Assembly: GCA_965229355.1 (NCBI GenBank) | Contig: OZ245869.1 | Span: 682,001 to 746,000, forward strand | From: GCA-2737725 sp965229355 | Lineage (GTDB): Bacteria > Pseudomonadota > Alphaproteobacteria > Rhodospirillales > Rhodospirillaceae | Direction: 5' to 3' | Length of the DNA stretch: 64,000 nt | Shown: piece by piece, positions 25,463-33,033 of the stretch | Numbering within the stretch: position 1 is the stretch's first letter | Layout of the letters: each line of letters opens with the position of its first letter | Made by a program: the position numbers and the translations under genes | The notes under the pieces: model-generated | Database searches by the model: none | The model's input: the letters and a program-made list of their open reading frames with translations, nothing else | Told to the model about the DNA's origin: nothing

Positions 25463-26257
25463 ATGAATTTCAAAGATGGCAAGGATCTGATTTTGGCGCT
25501 GGCGAAAATTCGGGGGGATTCGTCAGGAAAACCATTCTTGTGGTGGTATCGCGGCGATCAATACGCGCTGAAGGATATGCACTCACAAATTCTGTTCTCA
25601 GTCGAAGGCGCGCAGATTGGCAAATTCGTGCGCAAAGACGACGGTAGTTGGGATCACACCTTCCGTGATGTGATGTTTTATAAAGACGCGCTGACCGGCG
25701 AGCGTTTGGAAAGTTTCACCAACCCCATCACCGGCGCGAAAGTGTCACCACCTGTCATGCGCATGGGGCCGTTCACCACATCAACATCTGTCGACGGCAC
25801 CATCTTCAACCAACCTGCCGCTTTGCCGCCGGGCATGGATGCAAAGTGGGTGGTCGAGCCCGCCATTGTGCGCGCCGATGATATTTACATCAAAGAAACC
25901 GGCACGACGCGCATTGCAAAGCCCGGCATGGAAAAGCAGCCAGACGCGAAGCGCTACCACCATATCAACGACTTCCTGATGCACTATGGCAAAGTCAGCT
26001 ATGTGATTGACCCGAAATGCACCAACTCACCTGCGCGCCAAACCTTCCAAAGCTGCAACAACTGGACGCCGTGGCTGAAGATGGGTGACGCCGAAGGCTT
26101 TATGATTGGGCGCGGCATCGGCACGAAACTGATCGACATCAGCGAACTTCCCGCCAATCTGTTAGATTGGATTAAAGCTGATGAGCCGGCGTTTTTAAAA
26201 GACCCCGAACTCGCGCCGTGGGATAAAGCCTACACCCCTGTGAATCAAAAACGATAG
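25463..26257 (+). CDS. DUF1838 family protein
   Basis: The protein has 264 residues from ATG 25463. It matches my memory of the DUF1838 family (PF08894) in its overall plan: KPFLWWYRGDQYA near the N-terminus, FRDVMFYKDALTGE in the middle, and SCNNWTPWLKMGDAEGFMIGR near the C-terminus. There is no signal peptide on this copy, though many family members have one. The biochemical role of the family is unknown to me. It is separated by nine bases from the HD-domain gene at 26267, so the two are cotranscribed, and a Rieske oxygenase follows. Confidence 0.75.
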   Translation: MNFKDGKDLILALAKIRGDSSGKPFLWWYRGDQYALKDMHSQILFSVEGAQIGKFVRKDDGSWDHTFRDVMFYKDALTGERLESFTNPITGAKVSPPVMRMGPFTTSTSVDGTIFNQPAALPPGMDAKWVVEPAIVRADDIYIKETGTTRIAKPGMEKQPDAKRYHHINDFLMHYGKVSYVIDPKCTNSPARQTFQSCNNWTPWLKMGDAEGFMIGRGIGTKLIDISELPANLLDWIKADEPAFLKDPELAPWDKAYTPVNQKR

Positions 26258-26266
26258 ACTGTGCCC

Positions 26267-26878
26267 ATGAACGCAGATCCAACGAACACCGATCCAACAA
26301 ACAATGGTACTCAGTTAACAGATGCCCTGATCCCGCGTTTCCGTAACGCGCAAACGATGCTGGATTTGCCGGACCGTATCGTGAAGCATTTGCAGGAACT
26401 GGATAACGAACCGCCACTTCGAGGTAGGTTTGGGGCAGTCACGCGGTTCACGCACTGTCTGCAAACGGCAACGCTTGCGCATCGTGCCGGTGAAGACGAC
26501 GAATACGTGACGATGTGCCTGATCCACGACATCGGCGATATTTTAGCGCCCTATAACCACGGCGAGTTTGCCGCAACCTTACTGGCCCCATTCTTGTCAG
26601 AGCCTAATCGCTGGCTACTCGCGCATCACCATTGCTTTCAGGGCTACTATTATTTCGAGCACATGGGCCTTGATAAGAACATGCGCGATCAGTTCCGAGG
26701 CCATGAGCACTTTGAACGCACGGTTCACTTTTGCGACGCCTACGACGAAAAGGCCTTCGACCCGACGTTGGACACCATGCCGATTGAGGCGTTTATGCCT
26801 GTGATTCGGCGCGTGTTGTTAAACCCCAAGCGGTCGATTTTTGTGGCGGGTAGCGCGGTCCCCGGCAGCGTGTTCTAG
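26267..26878 (+). CDS. HD-domain protein with a mixed-valent diiron oxygenase ligand pattern (PhnZ/MIOX-like)
   Basis: The protein has 203 residues from ATG 26267 (GTG 26261 also possible). The HD fold supplies, in order, H63 (FTHC), H87-D88 (LIHDIGD), H98 (YNHGE), H120-H122 (LLAHHH) and D157 (FCDAYD). HD phosphohydrolases usually offer a similar set, but the spacing and the LIHDIGD...NHGE...LLAHHH...FCDAYDEKAFDP sequence resemble phosphonate-degradation HD oxygenases (PhnZ) and myo-inositol oxygenase, which use an Fe(II)/Fe(III) pair to oxidise C-H bonds. The oxygenase reading is inference. Cotranscribed with the DUF1838 gene, near a Rieske oxygenase; there is no phosphonate gene in the window. 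Confidence 0.7.
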   Translation: MNADPTNTDPTNNGTQLTDALIPRFRNAQTMLDLPDRIVKHLQELDNEPPLRGRFGAVTRFTHCLQTATLAHRAGEDDEYVTMCLIHDIGDILAPYNHGEFAATLLAPFLSEPNRWLLAHHHCFQGYYYFEHMGLDKNMRDQFRGHEHFERTVHFCDAYDEKAFDPTLDTMPIEAFMPVIRRVLLNPKRSIFVAGSAVPGSVF

Positions 26879-26906
26879 CCCCTAACCCTCTGATTTCATT
26901 TGCCCT

Positions 26907-26922
26907 GTTACGAGGTCGTAAC
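26907..26922. promoter_or_regulatory. Palindromic site upstream of the Rieske oxygenase
   Basis: GTTACGA and TCGTAAC form a seven-base inverted repeat with a two-base spacer, 128 bases before ATG 27050. The same core recurs upstream of the MFS gene at 28399. A site of this shape suits a TetR- or MarR-type dimer; no such regulator is in the window. Confidence 0.4.
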
Positions 26923-27049
26923 ATTCCAGCCGCACTGTGGCTGCGATGCCGGATGCTGCTCACCCCTGAAATCCAGCGGGCTTAGACTTCGTATACAGAA
27001 TCGATGCAGTCAAAAGCATTGATACAGTGAAGCCGTGGGAGGGCAGCGC

Positions 27050-28192
27050 ATGTACATCAATTTTTGGTATCCGACCTGTTTGAGTGAAGAACTGACGGCG
27101 GATAAGCCGCTTTATCTTACCGTCCTTGGTTGCGAACTCGTGGCGTTCCGTGACAGCAAGGGTGCTGCTCATGTGCTGTCGAACGTCTGCGTGCATCGCG
27201 GCGCATCCCTGGCCCATGGCAAAGTCAAAGGCGATACGATTGAGTGCCCCTATCACGGCTGGCAATTCCGGGGCGATGATGGTGTGTGCACCAAAATTCC
27301 ATCGCTGGGCAAAGACGGTAAAATTCCGGCCCGCGCAAAAGTCGACAGCTACCCTGTCCAAGAAAAGTACGGCCTGGTGTTTGCGTTCTTGGGCGACCTG
27401 CCGGAAGCCGAACGCCCACCGTTGATGGACATCCCCGAGTGGGGTCAGGACGGTTGGAAGATTACGCGCATGAACAACACCTGGAATGCGAATTATCTGC
27501 GCAGTCAGGAAAATACTTTAGACCCCGCGCACACCGAATTTGTGCACCCATCGATGGGCTATCAGGGGGGCCGCGAAGACTACAACGTGCCCGATTTAAC
27601 AGTCATCGAGCGCGAGTGGGGTGTTGGCACCATGACCACCTTTGTCTCGCCTGATCTACCGTCGGAGTCCATGAAGGGCGTGAAGGGCGTAGGCGGCATG
27701 GAAGCTGGCGCTGGTCACCACGGCCCGGCGCATACATGGACCTATTTGCATTTCAGCCCGGTCGCGCATGCGCACCAGTATTCGTTCAAGCGGCCCATCG
27801 ATCAGTTCAACTTCCAAAGCTATTTCATCCAGTTCCGTAACTTCAAATTGGATGATGCGGTGGATGCGCCCATGTACGAGCGCAGCTTGGCGGTGGCCGA
27901 GCAAGATCGCGTGGTTGTGGAACGCTTGGTGCCAGCCCTGACACCTGAATCATCGACCGAAGAAGTGATGGTGAAGTCGGATTTGGTGATCACCAAATTC
28001 CGCGAGCGCCTGCAGGAATGGGAAGACAAAGGCTGGCGCATCGACGTTGATAAAGTCAACGCCATGAAGGGCAAGAAAATCTACGCCATTCCCTCACCGG
28101 CACGCCGCACCAACAAAGGCTGGGCCATTGATGCGGTGCCGCTACTGCCTGCCAAAGGTGCAGACGCCAGCACGCGTCAAGCTGCAGAGTGA
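27050..28192 (+). CDS. Rieske non-heme iron oxygenase, large subunit
   Basis: The protein has 380 residues from ATG 27050 behind GGAGGG; a GTG at 27035 lies upstream of that site. The Rieske [2Fe-2S] ligands are C47-x-H49 and C66-x2-H69, in CVHRGA and CPYHGW. The mononuclear iron ligands lie in ENTLDPAHTEFVHPS. This is the ring-hydroxylating or demethylating oxygenase type of the phenylpropionate/vanillate and pheophorbide a oxygenase groups. The ferredoxin and reductase needed to supply electrons are not next to it. The surrounding genes suggest ring or alkyl hydroxylation of a catabolic substrate. The 3' end overlaps a small tandem repeat. Confidence 0.88.
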   Translation: MYINFWYPTCLSEELTADKPLYLTVLGCELVAFRDSKGAAHVLSNVCVHRGASLAHGKVKGDTIECPYHGWQFRGDDGVCTKIPSLGKDGKIPARAKVDSYPVQEKYGLVFAFLGDLPEAERPPLMDIPEWGQDGWKITRMNNTWNANYLRSQENTLDPAHTEFVHPSMGYQGGREDYNVPDLTVIEREWGVGTMTTFVSPDLPSESMKGVKGVGGMEAGAGHHGPAHTWTYLHFSPVAHAHQYSFKRPIDQFNFQSYFIQFRNFKLDDAVDAPMYERSLAVAEQDRVVVERLVPALTPESSTEEVMVKSDLVITKFRERLQEWEDKGWRIDVDKVNAMKGKKIYAIPSPARRTNKGWAIDAVPLLPAKGADASTRQAAE

Positions 28193-28225
28193 AAACCGCA
28201 GAGTAAAAGCCGCAGAATAAGCGGC
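28184..28225 (+). repeat. Three 14-base tandem units across a stop codon
   Basis: Units begin at 28184, 28198 and 28212, each opening GCAGA and continuing with a purine-rich tract and C/G-rich end, with several mismatches. The first contains the stop of the Rieske oxygenase. This looks like slipped-strand duplication at the gene end. Confidence 0.55.
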
Positions 28226-28241
28226 CACATAAACGGCTAAA

Positions 28242-28299
28242 CGTAACGGAATGTTACGCAGACGGAGCATTTAGAGCCGTCTGCTGGTCGTAACGGAAT
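28242..28299. promoter_or_regulatory. Repeat-flanked hairpin upstream of an MFS gene
   Basis: CGTAACGGAAT occurs at 28242-28252 and again at 28289-28299. The first copy continues into an inverted repeat, CGTAAC-N5-GTTACG. Between the copies a perfect eight-base stem (28258-28265 with 28277-28284) can form. No T-run follows the stem, so I read the block as an operator/promoter region of the gene at 28399 more than a terminator. The CGTAAC core is shared with the palindrome at 26907. Confidence 0.4.
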
Positions 28300-28398
28300 C
28301 GTGTATGGGCGTGGTCGCAGCGTGCGGCCATAGTCCTATCTCAAGGGAAATTAAGTGTCGCGTGTTTGGGCATGCGCACCGACGAGGGGGAAGCAGAT

Positions 28399-29790
28399 AT
28401 GGCTGGTGGTGGTTTCGTAGGTGGTGGTCGCAACGTTCCACCTGATCCGTCGGGTTTAAAAATTGGTCCCTTCTGGTTCACGCCAGGCATCACGCCCGTC
28501 AACGTCATTACATTGCTTTTCGGCGTCGGCTCTGCACTGGCGATGATGACGTTCATGAACTTCGTGCAGCCCTACGTGCTGACCGACATTCTGAATATTC
28601 CGCGCGATCAACAAGGCAAACTCACCGGCTCACTGGCTGGGATGCAGGAAGTTGTTGTGATTTTGCTGATGGGTTTTATCGGTGCACTGTCCGATAAAAT
28701 TGGCCGCCGTATTATTTTCGCGGTGGGCTTTTTGGTTCTCGGCGTCGGCTACATTGTCTATCCACTGGCTGATACCGTCACCCAGCTTTTCATCTACCGC
28801 ATTATCTTTGCCACCGGCACAGCACTGGTGCCGGTGATGATGAGTGCGTGTATTCAGGATTACTCGCAAGACGTCAGCCGGGGCAAATGGGTGGGCCTGA
28901 CATCTGTCTTCAATGGCATCGGCGTCAGCCTGATGGCGACAACGCTGGCGCGCTTGCCCCAGATCATTGAAGGGAAATACGGAACCTCGGAAGCCGATGC
29001 GGTTATTTACTCATTCTGGGTGATGGGTGCGATTTCCTGCGTGATCAGTGTTTTGGTATTCGCAGGTCTTTCCAAAATCACCGGGGCGGCACGCCAACGC
29101 GAACCGATTTTAAAGCTGATCGGCGAAGGCCTAAAGTGCGCGAAGGAAAACCCGAAGATTGCGCTGTGCTATTACGCTGCTGTCGCTACACGTGGTGACG
29201 TTGTGATTGTCGGCACCTACTTCTCGGCTTGGTTTGTCGCGATTGGCGCGGAACAAGGTTTAAGCACCAGCGAAGCCATTGGGCCTGCACGGTTTTACTT
29301 CGGCGTGGCAATCACCTTTTCAGCCCTGGTCTTCGCCTTCTTCCAAGGGTGGATTTGCGACAAGGTCAACCGGGTTACCGGCATGATCATCGCCTTCACG
29401 CTCTCGATGCTGGGTTACGGCTTTATGGGCCTGATTGGTGATCCGTTCCACACCATGTGGATCGTGCCGGTTTGCATCCTGTTGGGCTGCGGTGAAACTG
29501 CCAACGTGGTTGCTGGCGGCGCACTGATTGGCCAGGAAGCGCCCGCACGTATTCGCGGTTCGATCTTGGGCGTCTTCAACCTGTTCGGCGCGGTCGGGAT
29601 TGCCTTGTGCGTCGGCCTCGGCGGCTGGCTGTTCGACCACTGGTATTACAACGCACCCTTCATGATGATGGGCATCATCAATGCCTCGGTGCTGATCTTC
29701 GCCATCTACGTACGCATCAAGCACGGCGAACCCACGGTGCAAGCGGCACCCGCCGTTACCCCTGAACAGGCCGCGCAGCCCGCGCAATAG
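28399..29790 (+). CDS. MFS transporter, third paralogue
   Basis: The protein has 463 residues from ATG 28399, chosen over TTG 28366 because GAGGGGGAAG lies seven bases upstream. Twelve hydrophobic helices follow a Gly-rich N-terminus (AGGGFVGGGRN). It shares WFTPGITPVNVITL and the DYSQDVSRGKWVGLTS loop with the MFS genes at 16601 and 18052, and motif A reads GALSDKIGRRIIFA. The C-terminal tail is Pro/Ala-rich. A strong terminator at 29813 ends the transcript. Placement after the Rieske oxygenase, with shared upstream motifs, suggests import of its substrate. Confidence 0.85.
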   Translation: MAGGGFVGGGRNVPPDPSGLKIGPFWFTPGITPVNVITLLFGVGSALAMMTFMNFVQPYVLTDILNIPRDQQGKLTGSLAGMQEVVVILLMGFIGALSDKIGRRIIFAVGFLVLGVGYIVYPLADTVTQLFIYRIIFATGTALVPVMMSACIQDYSQDVSRGKWVGLTSVFNGIGVSLMATTLARLPQIIEGKYGTSEADAVIYSFWVMGAISCVISVLVFAGLSKITGAARQREPILKLIGEGLKCAKENPKIALCYYAAVATRGDVVIVGTYFSAWFVAIGAEQGLSTSEAIGPARFYFGVAITFSALVFAFFQGWICDKVNRVTGMIIAFTLSMLGYGFMGLIGDPFHTMWIVPVCILLGCGETANVVAGGALIGQEAPARIRGSILGVFNLFGAVGIALCVGLGGWLFDHWYYNAPFMMMGIINASVLIFAIYVRIKHGEPTVQAAPAVTPEQAAQPAQ

Positions 29791-29812
29791 GCCTTGAGGA
29801 TAACTTTTAAAA

Positions 29813-29848
29813 ACGGCGCACGGTCATATTGATCGTGCGCCGTTTTTT
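29813..29848 (+). terminator. Intrinsic terminator of the MFS gene
   Basis: A 14-base arm (29813-29826) pairs with 29830-29843 with one mismatch, followed by six T residues at 29843-29848. It begins 22 bases after the MFS stop. Confidence 0.9.
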
Positions 29849-29916
29849 ATTCCCGTTCTTCACACAACCCGCAGGCGCGCGCCTGTATTTCGCCTGCATT
29901 AGCAGGAGGCGTTAAC

Positions 29917-29947
29917 AAAAAAGGCGGCCCCCAGGGACCGCCTTTTT
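29917..29947 (-). terminator. Intrinsic terminator of the beta-propeller gene
   Basis: A stem of about 13 bases (29918-29930 with 29935-29947) has one wobble pair. On the reverse strand the A-run at 29917-29922 becomes a T-run after the stem. It lies 21 bases after the stop of the gene at 29969-30925. Confidence 0.85.
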
Positions 29948-29968
29948 GTCGTAAGAGCTTGTGGATAA

Positions 29969-30925
29969 TTAACCAGCATACTCCGCAAAGCCTGCCAGCG
30001 AACGTTGCGCCGGAACTTGCGTGCTACCAACAACCGTACCGCTGTCTTTTTCAAACTTCAGGCATGTCCCAGTGAAGAAGCTGTTCACAAACACATGCTT
30101 GCGGTCGAGCGATTCTTTGATGATCGCCCAGCCCGGACCTTCGAGTGGATAGGTGCGGACCACTTTGCCCGCTTCGTCGATGTGCTCCCACTTCGGACCA
30201 CGTGTCACAACGATGCTGCCATCGGCGCATTGACCCAAGCAGAAGATGAACTCGCGCGCTTCTTGCGGAAGCACGTACAGATCCGGCATCTGCTTATCGT
30301 TGACGATGTCATACTGCATGATGCGCTTGGATGTTTCGGTCGTGTACGTCACATATTTTTCCGACGGATGCAGAATGCAACTGGTGACGCCCAAGTGCCC
30401 AGCGAAGCTGGTCGACGTTTCGGTGTTGAATTCTTTGATCAGCTTGTGGTTTTTGTCGAACTTATGGACGTTCCCGAAACCAACGTTTTGGGTGCCCGGC
30501 ACCAGCTTTGTCATCTGACGATACTTCTCCGGCGTTTGCTCCAACGTCCCGGTCAGGTGTTCGTACAAGAACAAGTTACCTGCTTTATCCCAGAACGCTG
30601 ACGACCACGGACGTGATGGAAACGTGTAGCCAGGATTCACTTGCTTGCCGGTTTTCGGATCAACCCAAATGATCGCATGCTCGGCTGAGTCAAACGCCCA
30701 CAGCAAACCATCGGGACCAAACGTCAGGCCCTTCACCAAGTGCGATGTGCCTTCGGTGTAGAGAATACCCTTCAGGTTGAAATCTTTATCGAACTGGAAA
30801 ATACGGCCATCACCAGCATGGTCGTCTTCCGGCACGTTCAGGTCTGTGGCACTCAGCAACAGGTCGCCCGCCGCAAACGGCTGCATGGTAGAAATTTTCG
30901 GATTTTTCGCGACATCATCGGGCAT
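29969..30925 (-). CDS. SMP-30/gluconolactonase-like beta-propeller protein
   Basis: The protein has 318 residues from ATG 30925 with no signal peptide. The chain has the repeat pattern of a six-bladed propeller, with segments such as GRIFQFDKDFNLKGIL, KGLTFGPDGLLWAFD, WVDPKTGKQVNPGY and HKFDKNHKLIKEF. The metal-binding acidic residue near the N-terminus and the Asn/Asp in the middle blades expected of SMP-30 lactonases are only partly recognisable, so it may bind rather than hydrolyse. A role in opening a lactone made by the neighbouring oxidases is plausible. It has its own terminator and lies in the spacer before the aldo/keto reductase. Confidence 0.6.
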   Translation of the reverse strand: MPDDVAKNPKISTMQPFAAGDLLLSATDLNVPEDDHAGDGRIFQFDKDFNLKGILYTEGTSHLVKGLTFGPDGLLWAFDSAEHAIIWVDPKTGKQVNPGYTFPSRPWSSAFWDKAGNLFLYEHLTGTLEQTPEKYRQMTKLVPGTQNVGFGNVHKFDKNHKLIKEFNTETSTSFAGHLGVTSCILHPSEKYVTYTTETSKRIMQYDIVNDKQMPDLYVLPQEAREFIFCLGQCADGSIVVTRGPKWEHIDEAGKVVRTYPLEGPGWAIIKESLDRKHVFVNSFFTGTCLKFEKDSGTVVGSTQVPAQRSLAGFAEYAG

Positions 30926-31034
30926 GTGTGCCTCCCCTAATTTGAATGTGGCGCAATCAAAGCCCGATTGCGGATCAGATCAACGTCTTTCGCCAGCCGT
31001 TGACCAAAGACTGGTCGTGTAACAGAGATCAAAA

Positions 31035-32051
31035 TTACGCTTTTTGTTCTTTCTCAGTTTCGCGTGGATCCTTGATGCTCTTGGAACTCCACGGCAATTC
31101 GGCCAAGCCACGCGCCGTGTAGGCCGATTCCAATTGCTGCATATCTTGTGCCGTTAAATTTAACGCCGCGGCAGCCACTGCGTCATCAATATGACGGTCT
31201 TTCGTCACACCCGCGATGGGCACAATGCCTTTGGCGATAATCCAAGCGAGCGACACTTGTGCGGGCGATACGCTGTGCTTCTTAGCAACCTCAGCCACCT
31301 GCCCCAAGATCGGATCCGTGGGCGGACCATACAGCGTATCTGCGACCTCATCATCAGCACCGCGTGATGTGGCGTTTGCCTGCCCTGCCCGACCTAAGCG
31401 GCCGCGCGCCAAGGGACTCCAGCACATCAAGCCAATGCCTTGATCTGCACAGAACGGAATAAGATCGCGCTCATCTTCTCGATACAAAAGATTATAATGG
31501 TTCTGCATGGTGGCATAACCACGGAAGCCAATCTTCTGCGCGGCCAATTGCGATTTAGCCAAATGCCACGTACGCATGTTTGAAGCGCCGACAAAGCGCG
31601 CCTTACCGGCTTTCACAATTTCAGACAGCGCCGCCATGGTTTCATCAACCGGCGTATTTTCATCCCAACGATGGACTTGAAAAATATCAACGTAGTCGAG
31701 CCCCAAGCGCTGCAATGACGCATCAATCGAACCGATGATATTTTCGCGTGTCAGGCCCGTTAAGTTGGGTGGATGACCATTGGGATAAAAACCCTTCGTG
31801 GCGACAACAACATCTTCACGCTTCGCAGCACCGTGCAGAAATTTACCCAGCAATTGCTCGCTCACGCCGGCGGAATAGACATTGGCCGTATCAAAGAAGT
31901 TCAGGCCCGCATCATGGGCCTTACCCAACAGACGCATGCTCTCAGGCTCATTCAGAACCCAAGCGCGCCATTTATCGGTGCCAAAACTCATACACCCCAG
32001 CGCAACCGCAGATACGGTCAGGCCGGTTGATCCTAAAACAATCTTTTTCAT
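31035..32051 (-). CDS. Aldo/keto reductase
   Basis: The protein has 338 residues from ATG 32051; the frame to 32078 would add nine residues without a ribosome site. It is a TIM-barrel NADPH oxidoreductase: LGSTGLTVSAVALGCMSFG at the N-terminus, FFDTANVYSAGVSEQ with the catalytic Asp and Tyr, VVVATKG with the catalytic Lys, and DIFQVHRWD with the His. It probably reduces an aldehyde or ketone, perhaps to detoxify one formed in the surrounding pathways. It faces the LysR gene at 32134 across an 82-base spacer that contains an inverted repeat, the usual arrangement for a LysR target. Confidence 0.9.
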   Translation of the reverse strand: MKKIVLGSTGLTVSAVALGCMSFGTDKWRAWVLNEPESMRLLGKAHDAGLNFFDTANVYSAGVSEQLLGKFLHGAAKREDVVVATKGFYPNGHPPNLTGLTRENIIGSIDASLQRLGLDYVDIFQVHRWDENTPVDETMAALSEIVKAGKARFVGASNMRTWHLAKSQLAAQKIGFRGYATMQNHYNLLYREDERDLIPFCADQGIGLMCWSPLARGRLGRAGQANATSRGADDEVADTLYGPPTDPILGQVAEVAKKHSVSPAQVSLAWIIAKGIVPIAGVTKDRHIDDAVAAAALNLTAQDMQQLESAYTARGLAELPWSSKSIKDPRETEKEQKA

Positions 32052-32083
32052 GGGCGCAGTGTATGCGGTGGGGTGCACGATGG

Positions 32084-32122
32084 TAACAACTCATGTATTA
32101 TAATAACGCAAATTAGTTGTTA
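32084..32122. promoter_or_regulatory. Probable LysR operator with divergent promoter
   Basis: TAACAACT (32084-32091) and AGTTGTTA (32115-32122) form a perfect eight-base inverted repeat spaced 23 bases apart, between the starts of the aldo/keto reductase and the LysR gene. The centre contains ATTATAAT (32097-32104), a -10-like element readable on both strands. LysR tetramers bind such dyads, so autoregulation plus control of the reductase is expected. Confidence 0.6.
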
Positions 32123-32133
32123 GGAAACAACCG

Positions 32134-33033
32134 ATGGAACTTAGGCAGCTTCAGCATTTCTTAGCCGTGGTCGAGGAAGGCAACTTTCATCGTGCCGCCG
32201 AGAAGGTGCACCTCACCCAACAAGCTGTTAGCAAAAGCATTGCGCAGCTTGAGACAAACCTGGGCGTGCGACTGCTTGATCGCGACCGGCAGTCCGTTGA
32301 CTTGAGTCCGTTCGGTGAATTGCTGCTGCCACACGCCCGCACGGTTGATGCTGAAATTCGCCGATTCCAAGATAACTTGGCGACCATGCTGGGCACAAAA
32401 ACCGGTATCGTGCGCGTCGGCGCGACACCAACCATGTTAAATCAACTACTGCCTGATGCGGTGTCAAAATTACATGCCACCCGCCCGCAAATTCGCATTC
32501 ATGTCGAAAGCGGTGACTTCGAGCGACTTGCAGGCTCGTTGCTGCGCGGCGAACTCGACATGGTTTTGTCAACCGAACCTTCGGAAGCTGCCGACGAGTT
32601 GATTGCGGTTGAACGTCTGTGCGAAGACCACAACATCGTCGTGGCAAGACCAACACATCCGCTGGCGAAATCACGCGCTGTTAAAGCGAAGGACTTGGCG
32701 AACTATGCGTGGCTGGAAATTTCAAATTTCCCGAAGGCGGCACAGGATTACAAATCATTATTTGCAGCAGATAAAATCAAGCCCCCACACCCAACGCTTT
32801 CAACAACTGCCGTGGTGTTTGCATTAAATTGGCTGGCGCAGAGCGATGCTCTGTGCCTCCTGCCCAAACAATTGGTGACACGTGAGTTGGAAACCAAGAC
32901 CTTGGTCGAGATCGCCACACAACTGAAAGCAAAGTCTTGGCCGTTAGTGGTCGCGTATCGCCGCAATGCAACACGCTCACCTGCCACCTTGGCGCTGATC
33001 GACGCCGCAAAGAGTGTTGCGAAAGAGGTTTAG
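32134..33033 (+). CDS. LysR-family transcriptional regulator
   Basis: The protein has 299 residues. The N-terminal winged helix-turn-helix, residues 1-60, reads MELRQLQHFLAVVEEGNFHR and then LTQQAVSKSIAQLE. The rest is the two-lobed periplasmic-binding-protein-like effector domain. The effector is unknown; being divergent from the aldo/keto reductase, that gene is the likely target, and the upstream dyad fits. Its stop abuts the stop of the class D monooxygenase at 33034 (convergent, zero gap). Confidence 0.9.
   Translation: MELRQLQHFLAVVEEGNFHRAAEKVHLTQQAVSKSIAQLETNLGVRLLDRDRQSVDLSPFGELLLPHARTVDAEIRRFQDNLATMLGTKTGIVRVGATPTMLNQLLPDAVSKLHATRPQIRIHVESGDFERLAGSLLRGELDMVLSTEPSEAADELIAVERLCEDHNIVVARPTHPLAKSRAVKAKDLANYAWLEISNFPKAAQDYKSLFAADKIKPPHPTLSTTAVVFALNWLAQSDALCLLPKQLVTRELETKTLVEIATQLKAKSWPLVVAYRRNATRSPATLALIDAAKSVAKEV

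Noticed and set aside
15764..28192. A chlorophyll breakdown pathway (NOL-like SDRs plus pheophorbide-oxygenase-like Rieske protein)
   Set aside because: Only family-level resemblance; no other chlorophyll genes are present, and these SDR and Rieske groups act on many substrates.
28258..28284. Hairpin as terminator of the Rieske gene
   Set aside because: No T-run follows and it is flanked by repeated motifs shared with another control region, so a regulatory reading is preferred.
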